27,530 nt of DNA from NCBI GenBank assembly GCA_018398765.1, contig JAHBMJ010000987.1, positions 10,059 through 37,588 of the forward strand, in the 5' to 3' direction. Position numbers and translations under genes: made by a program. Below are positions 16,859 through 25,908 of this stretch, piece by piece. Every line of letters begins with the position of its first letter. The stretch's first letter is position 1. Source of the stretch: Chromera velia (Eukaryota; Sar; Chromeraceae). The notes under the pieces are model-generated. The model worked only from the letters and a program-made list of their open reading frames with translations. It searched no databases and was not told the origin of the DNA.

Positions 16859-17831
16859 CTCTCTCTCTCTCTCTCTCTGTTTCCCTCCCTCCATTTCTCT
16901 CCGGTCTGTTCACCGACGGCCTGTCTGAAAAAGAAGAAAAACGGAGTTCACGCCATCCGTATGCGTGTTGAGAGTAAGAAAGAATGTGTAACGGAATCAA
17001 ACGAAGAACGGAGTAAACCTGCCTTCCGCTCCTTCCTCCAGCCCCTTTCTCCCTCCTTTTTGTAAGCGGGTGACCGAGCTGAATTCCCCCCCTGCACGTT
17101 TTCTTCCCACCAGCCTCCCCCCACGGGTACACTTTGTGTTCTTGTTGCGGCCCCTGAATTCTCAAGTCCCTTCCTGTTCCTCCGGCTGACTCTCTGCGTG
17201 CAGGTACTGTTACCTGCTCTTTCTGCTCGCGTTGAACGGAGCCCTGGAGGCCCACATGTTTCAGACAGCTCCTCCGGGGTGGTTGAGAGTCTGCCAGGGG
17301 TTAAACATGGTGCTCTCCACGGCCTTTCTGTATCTTGGCTGGCTCTTTGGCAGCTTTCTTGGTCTCCGGTCTGTTGGCCTTGTGTTGGCCAATTGCTTTA
17401 ACATGTTTCTCCGGATTCTCCTTTGTCTGTGGTATCTGTTTCTCCGCAGTGGGTGCAGGGTCGAGACCTTGTTGGGGAACTTTGTGGAACCTTCAGTTCC
17501 CCCCTTGGTTGCGGGTCTCTTTGGAGTCGGGTTGGTTCTCCGGCTTCTCCCCCGGGCCCTGTTTGGAAGTCGGGAAGGTCTGGTGGCCTCTTTCTTGCAT
17601 TCTTATCTGAATGCAGAGGGGGAGTCGGGGGAGTCCTCATTTGTGCACTTGCTGCTCCGTAGGGGACTTGCAAGGCCGTTGTTGACAGAAGCGCTAGTGG
17701 GCTTTGTCAGTTTGGCGGCGGTTTTAGCGCTTTTCCTACCGCGCTTGCTCAGAGCCTGGAAAACAAGACCCCAAGATCTGGGTGCAAAGGACGAAGTCGA
17801 TTCAACAGAAAGGCATAAAAAGAAAAGGTGA
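15197..17831 (+). CDS. RFT1: RFT1 family ER membrane protein (N-glycosylation), 2 exons
   Basis: Polytopic ER protein of the MOP/MurJ-like superfamily, needed for N-glycosylation. It was long described as the Man5GlcNAc2-PP-dolichol flippase, though that direct role is disputed. Exon 1 is 15197-16425 and exon 2 is 17204-17831; total 1857 nt, 618 aa (human about 540). Conserved parts are [20 protein letters not shown] (18-37), [20 protein letters not shown] then ECFRR (42-66), and, in exon 2, [11 protein letters not shown] and [16 protein letters not shown] (466-481). The join [20 protein letters not shown] fits the family pattern exactly in phase, fixing donor CT|GTCAGT at 16426 and acceptor GTGCAG at 17203. 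Many hydrophobic segments are present. An acidic TETETEDE insertion (about 83-100) and a basic C-terminus ending KKKR are lineage features. Confidence 0.95.
16669..16880. repeat. Compound (CT)n(GT)n repeat in the RFT1 intron
   Basis: Three copies of a unit of the form (CT)n-(GT)n-GCTCTTT. The GCTCT junctions are at 16732, 16795 and 16858, an exact 63-bp spacing, so a microsatellite is arranged as a minisatellite. It lies in the 778-bp RFT1 intron. The poly-CVCVCV/SLSLSL and [12 protein letters not shown] frames across it are artefacts. Confidence 0.92.
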
Positions 17832-18392
17832 TTCTCACATTGGTAGAACTTGAAGACCATGTTGCAGGTATGTATAAGTTACAGTAAAACATGATAAAAC
17901 ACTGTGTCTGTCAGATTACTATAACTCCAATGATGGTAGATGTAGACGGGTGTGAGATGTTAATTCGATCAATTGATTGATTGATTATTGAAAAAATATT
18001 GGAAAAAAGAAAAAAAATTAGAAAAATTGTCAAAAAAAAAAAAAAAGATTGAAAATTTGCATTGAAAAATACAGGCTGGAAGGATCGGAAGCCTTTTAGG
18101 GGTATTTAAATATATTTTTTAAAAAATTAAATTGAATTGACTCGGAATTGAGGCGCCGAGGCGGTTGAAGCCCAAAGCCCGGAAAGCTACCAGTTATAGG
18201 ATCTGGCCAACCACGGGGCATGCCATGCAATGTTGGTGTGTTAACCTAGCGCATTGACTCACTCACACGTGATGATTCATATGACAATACCATTGTTAGT
18301 ACGAAATATTACGAAATCACACCAATTTGGTTATACATTCCTCTACCGCCCTCATACCCGCCAGAGGTTAGAACGATGGTAGAATGACGATA
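17832..18392. other. AT-rich spacer downstream of RFT1
   Basis: About 560 bp of AT-rich sequence with a short (GATT)n run near 17970-17988 and several poly-A runs (18003-18048). No open frame worth reporting is seen. RFT1 3' end formation should occur near its start. Confidence 0.55.
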
Positions 18393-19198
18393 CGGTTTGC
18401 CCTGTTCAGACAGACAAACTACTAGCTAAATACTAAAATTGTACTAGCATTTAAATAGAATTTACTAGGGAAACACTAGGGTAGTTAGGGCATGTTACAC
18501 TGTAGGTGCTTAGTATTTCTAAAATCATGCTAGGGCATACACTATAATAAAAATAAAAAATGCCTAGCATTTTTATAGCATCAAGATTAGTACAGTTTCA
18601 CCAGTTCACTTTTTTAACAATAGAAGTAAATTGACTTATAATGAAGAGATATATGGGTATGCATAACCTCAGACATCGATCAGACATCAATCTCATCATC
18701 TTTCCATCATCCAACCAAATTTTCCGTCAACTGGAATATTTTGCCTAAATGCCTGTGAGCTTGTTTCTGCATGACCGCATGATTGATAGTTAATTCGATG
18801 CTGCATGCACGTCGCTGCCGGCCGTTGTCGCATGAGTTCGTCTCTTACGTATCCTTATCGTTCTTTTGTCGATCGTTGTAAAATGTTGTAAATGAGAGAC
18901 GTCCTAAACTTTCCAGAAGTTAGCATCTATCAATATATTTGTTTAATCAAGCTTATATCACACTAAACAATCAGTTTAAAACAATTTTATCTTCTACTGT
19001 TATACCATGTATTATCATAGATGTTACTATGAGACATACTAAAAAAATTCTGTAGCATTTTTTTTAGTTTGCTAAAATAATCCCTAGTATTTTTTTATTT
19101 AAAAAAAATCCTAGTATTTTAATAGTATTTACCCAGTTTGCCCTAGAGTATGCAGGGCATCTATCATAGTAGTTTGTCTGTCCGAACAGGGTAAACCG
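18393..19198. mobile_element. 806-bp MITE-like element with 32-bp terminal inverted repeats
   Basis: The left end CGGTTTGCCCTGTTCAGACA... (18393-18424) matches the reverse complement of the right end (19167-19198) at 30 of 32 positions; both differences are transitions. TA flanks each end (18391-18392 and 19199-19200), fitting a TA target duplication as used by Tc1/mariner-type elements. The inside is AT-rich with repeated CTAGTATTTT-like motifs in both orientations and no frame over 60 codons, so it is non-autonomous. The superfamily is inferred only from the TA flank. Confidence 0.75.
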
Positions 19199-19862
19199 TA
19201 GATATAAAGGCGATCATCTCTCAGACTTTAAATTCTTTTTACTGTCCCTGACACTGGCTCCTTTACCAATCTTTTTGAAGTATGGAATTAAAAACTGGAG
19301 GGCACAGCGATGCACAGATATTTATAGTTACTGCGGCATGCAGATGAAGTTGATGTAGATATAGATGTAGATGAACGTTCAAATTAAATACTTCGTGAGT
19401 AGGGTTAAGGTCAAGTAAATATAATTATTAAACACCCCCTATTTACTCAACTCCCGTTGGGGCGCATATCCAGACTCACGTGTTCTTCTTTTCTAGCTTG
19501 TGCACAAATCATATTTCAGTAACAAATCATTTTTTTAATGATCCACTTATATACTAGTGATCATTAATTTTTTTGAAACTATCTGAAACGAAACTGAATA
19601 TGCATCATGCATGCAATGCATTTTGGACTGACTAAATTCATTTTCCTCCCTTCTTTCCCTCTAATTAGCTGGTCCTAGATTTTTTTTTAGAGCATTCTTT
19701 TTCTATGAACATAATTGGGTTAACTTGAAGAGGTACCTTCATAATAGGTTGGCCAGAGTCTATACAGCTCACCGGCTTTAACCCCATACATCATCATCAT
19801 CAATTCTTTTCAATCAATCAATCAATCAATCAATTATAAAATCTCATAGTGACTTTGAAAGT
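19199..19862. other. AT-rich spacer, no gene seen
   Basis: Spacer between the MITE-like element and the ATAATCATTAT cluster. It contains a (CAAT)n run at about 19814-19833 and a TGCATGCAATGCA palindromic stretch near 19608. No coding frame or RNA gene is supported. Confidence 0.5.
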
Positions 19863-19863
19863 C

Positions 19864-20043
19864 ATAATCATTATGGGTGTAACCATCAGTATCTTATAAT
19901 CATTATATCATTATATCATTTATAATGGACATAATCATTATAAACAGAAGTATCATTAGCAATTTTAAATATGTTTAGAATCATCATTTTGATTATAATT
20001 TCATAATGATTAGCATATGAACATATACTCACATAATCATTAT
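19864..20043. repeat. Cluster of ATAATCATTAT motifs
   Basis: Four exact copies of the near-palindrome ATAATCATTAT lie at 19864-19874, 19896-19906, 19931-19941 and 20033-20043, with further degenerate copies between. A fifth exact copy lies at 24149-24159. This is seen directly; the function is unknown. Confidence 0.7.
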
Positions 20044-20179
20044 ATGATAATTCAGATAATGATTCTGCTTGGTTTTGTTGTGTTTCTTTTTTCTGGAAGC
20101 TGCAAACTTTTGTGAAGGTTTACAGGCTGTGCAGGACTTAATGGAGACCACTGTGTTACTCATTGTGCGATATCATAAT

Positions 20180-20345
20180 TTATGAAAGGGTTTGAAGCGT
20201 CTCCTGAACACAAAGGACCGACAGCCATCCGACAGCCGCCAGAGAAAACTCGCTGCAGGCAGGGGGGTTGGGTGTTAGGTGGGGGGGGAGAGAAGCATCT
20301 CCCAAACGTAAAAGACCGACAGCGGCCAGAGAAGATGAAAGGATT
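20180..20345. repeat. Imperfect direct duplication before the GGAA satellite
   Basis: The segment beginning GAAGCGTCTCC at about 20195, which runs on to GACCGACAGC and CCAGAGAA, recurs about 98 bp later as GAAGCATCTCC with the same later motifs. A G-rich tract (20259-20290) lies between the copies. It directly precedes the satellite, so it may be an older repeat unit or flanking duplication. Confidence 0.5.
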
Positions 20346-20866
20346 CCGAAGGAAGGGAAGAAGGAAACGAAGGAAGGAACGAAGGAAGGAAGGAAAGAAG
20401 GAAGGAAGGAAGGAAGGAAGGAAGGAAGGAAGGGAGGCAAGGAAGGAAGGAAGGAAGGAAAAAAGAAAAGAAGGAAGGAAGGAAGAAAGGAAAGAAGGAA
20501 GAAAAGAAGGAGGGAGGGAGGGAAGGAAGGAAGGAGGGAACGGGAGGGAGAGAGGGAGGAAGGAACGAAGGAAAGAAGGAAAGAAGGAAAAGGAAGGAAG
20601 GAAGGAAGGAAGGAAGGAAGCTTTAGCTAAAGAAGGAAAGAAGGAAGGAAAGAAGGAAGGAAACAAGGAAGGGAGAAAGGAAGGAAAGAAGGAAGGAAGG
20701 AAGGAAGCAAAGAAGGACGGAAGGAAAAAAGGGAGGGAAAGAGGGAGGGAGGGAAGGAAAAGGAAGGGAGGGAAAGAGGGAGGGAGGGAAGAGAAGGAAG
20801 GAAGGAAGGAAGGAAGGAAAAAAAGAAGGAAGAAAAGAAGGAACGAAGGAAGAAAGGAAGAAAGAA

Positions 20867-20898
<32 letters not shown>

Positions 20899-21180
20899 AG
20901 GAAAGAAGGAAAGAAGGAAAGAAGGGGAGGAAAGGAAGGAAGGAAGGAAACAAGGAAGGAAGGAAGGAAGGAAGGAAGAAAAGAAGGAAGGAAGGAAGAA
21001 AGGAAGGGAAGGAAGGAAACAAGGAAGGAAGGAAATAAGGAAGGAAAGAAGGAAGGAAGGAAGGAAGGAAGGAAAGAAGGGAACGAATGAATGAATGAGA
21101 GAAGGAGGGAAGGAAAAAAGGAAGGGAGGAAGAGAACGAATGAATGAATGAGGGGAGGAAGGAAGGAAAAAAGGAAGGGA
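20346..21180. repeat. GGAA/GAAA polypurine satellite, about 830 bp
   Basis: Almost pure purine on the plus strand: GGAA units mixed with GAAA, GGGA and occasional GAAC or GCAA. Near the end, a segment of about 55 bp containing (GAAT)n is duplicated (about 21081-21128 and 21133-21180). Frames of up to 396 codons arise only from the repeat. It is the largest example of the repeat type found in two TrpRS introns. Confidence 0.92.
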
Positions 21181-21190
21181 AGGCAGCAAA

Positions 21191-21662
21191 GTCTGTCTTG
21201 CCAAGGAAAAATGTTTGCCTCACTGTTGTGTGGGTGGGAAGAGAGGAAAAGAAAGAGAAACGTCAAGTTGCGGGAGGATACACTCACTGCTTGTGCTGTG
21301 GAACTGCTGAGGAGAGTCCTTTCTATCAGCACAAGGGTCTGTCTCGCCAAGGAAAAATGTTTGCCTCACTGTTGTGTGGGTGAAGAGAGTCGGCAAGTTG
21401 CGGGAAGATACACTCACTGGTCGTGCTATGGAACTGCTGAGGAGAGTCCTTTCTGTCAGCACAAGGGTCTGTCTCGCCAAGGAAAAATGTTTGCCTCACT
21501 GTTGTATGGGTGGAGAGAGAGGAAAAGAAAGAGAGACGGCAAGTTGCGGGAGGATACACTCACTGCTCGTGCTGTGGAACTGCTGAGGAGAGTCCTTTCT
21601 GTCAGTACAAGGGTCTGTCTTGCCAAAAAAAAATGTTTACCTCGCTGTTGTGTGGGTGGAGG
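21191..21662. repeat. 146-bp tandem repeat, 3.3 copies
   Basis: Units start with GTCTGTC(T/C)(T/C)GCCAAGG at 21191, 21337 and 21467, and a partial fourth at 21613, giving lengths of 146, 130 and 146 bp. The second copy lacks 16 bp of the GAGAGGAAAAGAAAGA segment. Copies are otherwise nearly identical. Unit length is not a multiple of 3 and the frames through it differ between copies, so it is not a coding repeat. Confidence 0.85.
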
Positions 21663-21859
21663 CTCTGGAGAGAAGAAACGAAAGAGACGGGCACTCCACA
21701 AACACGACACACTCAGTCTGTACAAACATCATGTACAGTGTCAATGCTTCGAGCGAGCTTCATTTCTACGTCAAAGTCAGGTTAACAACCTGATAGGAGA
21801 AGCTTGTTTTACTCTAGGAAAAGTAATAAGAATGATACATTCTTAAAAATCCATGGAGA

Positions 21860-22572
21860 CGACGGGGGGAAAAATCACGGCTACACTGAGGCCAGTGTAC
21901 CGCATGGGAAAGAGGTGGAGCTCTGCAATGTACAACGGAAACACTTGAATCTCCAAGCAGTTCAGAGCCAACTCTGAGGCAGTCGCGGCGACGTTGATGC
22001 GACGTCAGGTCCCGAAAAGCATGGCGTATGCCGGTAGGGCAGGAGTCGGTGGTGGAGGACTCAATGTGGTAGGTGTTGGTAGGGACGACGGTCTCAAAAA
22101 TGGTCTCAGTACAGTAGCTGGGCTAAGAAGACATCATGGTAGAGAGTTGGTTGGCAGTGCCAACGGTTTTAGGGTGGGCGATCTTCATCACAGTGACTGT
22201 CTCGGTGATGCAGGTGAGAATTATGGAGATGGTCTCGGTCATCAAGACAGGGTAGAGACGATCTTGATCTAATCCCGGGCGGTGAAGTTGAAGTACTCAA
22301 AGAGAGAAACTCGGTGAAGTCAGTGCAGATCGATGAAGCTGAAGACGCAGAAAAGTCTCAATCATCATATATTATGATGGAGCAGGTCTCATAGGTCTAG
22401 AAGATCTCTTCGGCGGTGCTGGTCTCAGAAAAATCCTCAGTGAAATAGGTGATGACGGCGGAAATAATCTTGGTGGAAAAGTTGGTCACAACTGGGAGAA
22501 GGACGGTCTTGGTGAGGTATCCCAGAGCCAGAGGCACTGAGAGTAAAGCGCTGGGTCTGTCGTTGCCCGACA
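21860..22572 (+). mobile_element. Probable LTR of a Ty1/copia-type retrotransposon
   Basis: The sequence just upstream of the primer-binding site ends in CCCGACA at 22566-22572, the expected CA end of an LTR. It is distinct in composition from its surroundings, with repeated GGTCTC(A/G)GT motifs. The left end (TG...) could not be placed and no second LTR copy was found in the window, so limits are approximate. The 92-codon plus frame (21994-22272) and the minus frames here are not recognisable proteins. Confidence 0.45.
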
Positions 22573-22584
22573 TGGTATCAGAGC
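22573..22584 (+). mobile_element. Ty1/copia primer-binding site (initiator tRNA-Met)
   Basis: TGGTATCAGAGC is the classical minus-strand primer-binding site complementary to the 3' end of initiator tRNA-Met, including CCA, as used by most Ty1/copia elements. It directly follows the CA at 22571-22572. A canonical 12-mer in the right place makes chance unlikely. Confidence 0.75.
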
Positions 22585-23639
22585 AGGATCTATCAGGACT
22601 CGTAGCTAACACAGTCGCTGGACATGTTGGCATGAAGGCGTGACCTGTAAGAAGTAAGTCACTATTACAGTGACCGCCTTCTCCCTCTTCTCCGTCTTCA
22701 GATCCTTCGATTAAGAAGAGATACGAAGAATTCCTAGCCAGCCTAGTAGCCAGCAAAACATAAATCACCAAGCAGGACACAAGTGAGGCACTCGATTCAG
22801 CTGACACGGGACACAAAGAGTCTCTAACACTCCCTTTCACAGTCTCTTGACTATAATGCCTGCAGCGTTTTGGAAAGTAAAGAACAAGACGGAGAGAGAC
22901 TGATCATCAAGTGGGCATCGATTTAACGCGTATCTAACTCCTCGACAGAAGGTATATTTTTGAGTTTCAGACCCTCGAGCTGAGCAATCACTATATCATG
23001 TTATGATCTAGGCATGACACTCAATAAGATAAGCTAGATAGCGGCAAAAAGACTCTGTTCAGAAGGTTTCAAATAAAGATTGTTAAGAGACTTCGATCAA
23101 CCTAATCTGCATCTTATTCCCTCTAATCCAATCCTTCTCCAGAACAGTCGTTTTCATCCCTGCACTTGACAGAGAATCAAACGTAACATACAAACAGACT
23201 GAATTCATGCGATAGGATGAACTCAAGCTACAGGATAGCAGCTACAAGATAACATCCATATTCCAGAGCCAATTCATTTGCAAGGCAGGCACAGCACGTG
23301 AGGACCAAGACCCTGGCACTCAAACACCTGTAAAAAGGGCCCGCATCGCATTGGCGCATATAGAATGCTTGAGCCCGCGCTGGCACCGCCATCTAACCCG
23401 AGTCGTCCTGGCGCCGCCAGACAGTCTAAAACAGTTGGAAGAATTTATAAGAAGAAGTTTTAATAGCAGCCATTTAAAGCTAGATTTATAGAGAAGATCA
23501 AATTTTTATTATCTTTATAAAGCAATATTTTCATCATCTAGGCGCCGCACATAGAAAAAAAAATAAAAATTAGCTCACGATTTCGACTTTTTTTTATTTT
23601 TTGATTTTTTTATGAAGCGATTGAAACTAAGACTGCCAA
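22585..23639 (+). pseudogene. Degenerate retrotransposon leader/gag-like remnant and AT-rich DNA
   Basis: Downstream of the primer-binding site, a short plus-strand frame (about 22674-22762) reads DPSIKKRYEEFLASLVAS then a stop, which resembles the helical start of a gag protein but is not diagnostic. Beyond it all frames are closed, and no integrase or reverse transcriptase motif was seen. A GC-rich patch lies at 23340-23425. It is read as a decayed or truncated element. Confidence 0.35.
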
Positions 23640-23970
23640 GTGTTACATGGTGTTGTTTGGTGCTAGTGTTTGGTATTGCATCTACTAGTGCATATAGTAT
23701 TGTTTGACGACTGGTGGGTGTTGTTTAGTATTGATTTGATCGATATGTTGTGTTCAATCAATCATAAAATTAAACTTTGAATTGTTTTTGTATTCTATTC
23801 GGTTATTCTATTGTTGTTTCATATTGTTTTCTAGGTTGTTTTAGGTATTGTATAGTGTTATATCACATATTACATAGAATTTTAGTGTTGCGTGGTGTTC
23901 TTTTAGTATTGTATAGTGTTGTTTGGGGTGTTGCATGGTGTTGCATACAGTGTTATATAGTGTTGCATCA
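23640..23970. repeat. Degenerate TGTTG(T/C)AT-rich repeat
   Basis: About 330 bp made of many diverged copies of a short motif like AGTGTTGTATAGTGTTG and GGTGTTGCAT on the plus strand, strongly depleted of C. No coding potential beyond a low-complexity hydrophobic frame (23777-23977). Confidence 0.6.
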
Positions 23971-24243
23971 ACATTGATAAAAAAATAATAATAATAAAAA
24001 TAACTACATCAGTAGGTTAACTCACTAATGATTAGTGACTAATTAAGGTAAAACAATAATCATTAGTAGGTCATTAAATAATTTTAATAATGATTACTGA
24101 CATACTGTTAGAGAAACGTATAATAATTATGAGAAATACCTAATCAGAATAATCATTATCTATTCATAAGAAACATCTAATCAGACTAATCATTATTCAC
24201 ATATTTTTCATGAATATGTATCAATCCAGCCACGCAGTTTTTT
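23971..24243. repeat. AT-rich spacer with a 38-bp diverged duplication
   Basis: The segment AATACCTAATCAGAATAATC at about 24135 recurs at about 24173 as AAACATCTAATCAGACTAATC, both followed by ATTAT. ATAATCATTAT at 24149-24159 is the same motif clustered at 19864-20043. Confidence 0.5.
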
Positions 24244-25545
24244 TCATCCCTCTTTTCCGCAAAGAAAATCTGGCATGATGCGAATGCGATCAGCCACCGA
24301 GTCAGTTGGAAGAATAGCATACTGTTTAAGCTCAGTATACTTACACCATGGAATTAATTTTGTACGAGACCACACTTCAGCCGTGTGGAACTCAAGTTTT
24401 TTCCACAAACGGAGGAAAACGAAATTTGCATTCAATTGGCATAGCTGCTGAAAATTTGAACTCAAATCATGAAGCTGCATACCAGGTTGTGACACGAAAC
24501 TGAAGATAAGATGAAGCCGCCCACCAACAACAGAATCCCCCCCCTGTACATACGGAAGAGACTGCAACGGAACACCCCTGAACGACGTGCGAAGATCACA
24601 TAGTACGTTATCAAAGACTGCTGTGTTGCTGATCATTCCCCGATGCCCTGAAAACCATACACAAAAAGAGATGGCTTCTTCCTTCATGTTATCTACAACC
24701 CCCCCTTCAATCTGTTCAGGCTGCGATATACTTCGGAGCATGTATTTCTTCAACGTGTTTTTCTTCTGGAAGACTCCAGATCAAAAAACACGCACCTAAC
24801 ACTTTGCCTCAATCTCTTCTGCGATTGACTTCACCTTTTGTTCTTACTCGTCTGCAGAACCTGAATGTCACAGCACAACAGTCAGAAGAAAAGAGGCGAG
24901 AAGAGAATAAATTTCTTTCCTTCCTCCAATCGCACGCTCTCCAGTGATGAAGAGAGGGAGAGACATTTCGCCAACTAACCCAAACATCTGTTTCTTCACT
25001 CTCTTACGCAGCTCTCTTAACTGCTTTCGACGTCCCTCTGCGTTTCTAGATGAAAAAACTTCTTACAGCTGCTCAAGCAAATACATACGGTCACAAAGCA
25101 ACTTCCTTCCTCCAAACTCTTTGGGAGAGATGCATGAAAGGAACTTATACATAGATGAGTGCCCTTTCCCGAAAGCTTCAGTGCTTCTCATCAACAATTG
25201 CGCATGCTGCCTCACCTGATCTGTTATGTGGAAGCTCACATTATACGGTTTGATCTTTTTTCCCCCTTCCTTTATCACACCCAAATCATTCAAGAGCTTC
25301 ATCATGCCTTTTTGACTCTTCTTTGCCGCCTGACTAAATGAATTCAGAGCAGTTTCTGTCCAAACTGTCCTACAAAGAGAACAAACCACAGAGGCATTTC
25401 GAGTAAACACTTCCACTCGCGAGACAGGGACAGGCGGGATGCTTAGGTCGGGGTTTTCTCGCTTTTCTAAGATTGGTAAGGCAAAAGGGGCTGTGCACAG
25501 GAATTCTTTTCTCTGCTTCGCTGTGAATCCGTTCCAATTGCTCAT
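24244..25545 (-). CDS. Unrecognised multi-exon protein, possibly decayed
   Basis: Two clear coding blocks. The first runs 25545-25067 from ATG (MSNWNGFTAKQRKEF...) and includes a CSLC pair and FHITDQVRQHAQLLMRS. The second runs 24765-24244 after acceptor TTCCAG, with KKNTLKKYMLRS, FCVWFSGHRGMISNTAVFD and a C-terminal DFLCGKEG, ending in TGA. After the first block the frame stops (EQL*), but removing GTAAG...CATCTAG (25066-25046, only 21 nt) restores an open, charged helical frame EGRRKQLRELRKRVKKQ. I could not connect this to the last block in phase. It may be a real gene with missed exons, or a frameshifted copy of a mobile or multicopy gene. I recognise no domain. Confidence 0.45.
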
Positions 25546-25908
25546 GTTACGAAGAGGGATACCTCCAGGAAGGATACGTAAATGTGACAGATACCACTTA
25601 ATAAGAGTTACGCTTTTTTTTTTGTATCCACGAGGGAAAAAGTCACTCTCTAGCTGTCTTTAGAAGCATGTCCGTCAAATATGATGCGCACCCCTGCCGA
25701 CTAGAGTGTATCTCATTGGGAGAGGACTGATACATAGGCTCAAATTTAAAGCGGTGAAATGAAAAAAGAACGGCTCTGTCTGCGTGAAGTGGAATGAATT
25801 CGCTTTCTAAAGATGAGACAGTGCTTCACTTATATTCTTTCGCGCTACGGTTGATAGGCTAGCGTTCTTGCTCTTCTTTGACTCTTCCTCCATCTCTTTG
25901 TATTGAGC
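25546..25908. other. Spacer between two minus-strand genes
   Basis: About 360 bp of moderately AT-rich sequence between the stop of the upstream minus-strand gene and the ATG of the next. No frame of note is seen. It should contain the promoter of the 24244-25545 gene. Confidence 0.45.

Noticed and set aside
16539-17255. 238-codon minus frame rich in RERERE and HTHTHT
   Set aside because: Produced by the CT/GT repeats within the RFT1 intron.
20160-21350. 396-codon minus frame and 302-codon plus frame across the GGAA satellite
   Set aside because: Translations are pure FLPSFLPS or KEGRKEGR repeats that follow from the tetranucleotide; no start context, splice support or complexity.
21148-21846. 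232-codon plus frame over the 146-bp repeat
   Set aside because: The repeat unit is not a multiple of 3, so each copy is read in a different frame; it starts inside the satellite.
22397-22840. 147-codon minus frame
   Set aside because: It runs antisense over the copia primer-binding site and LTR end; no recognisable domain and no splice context.
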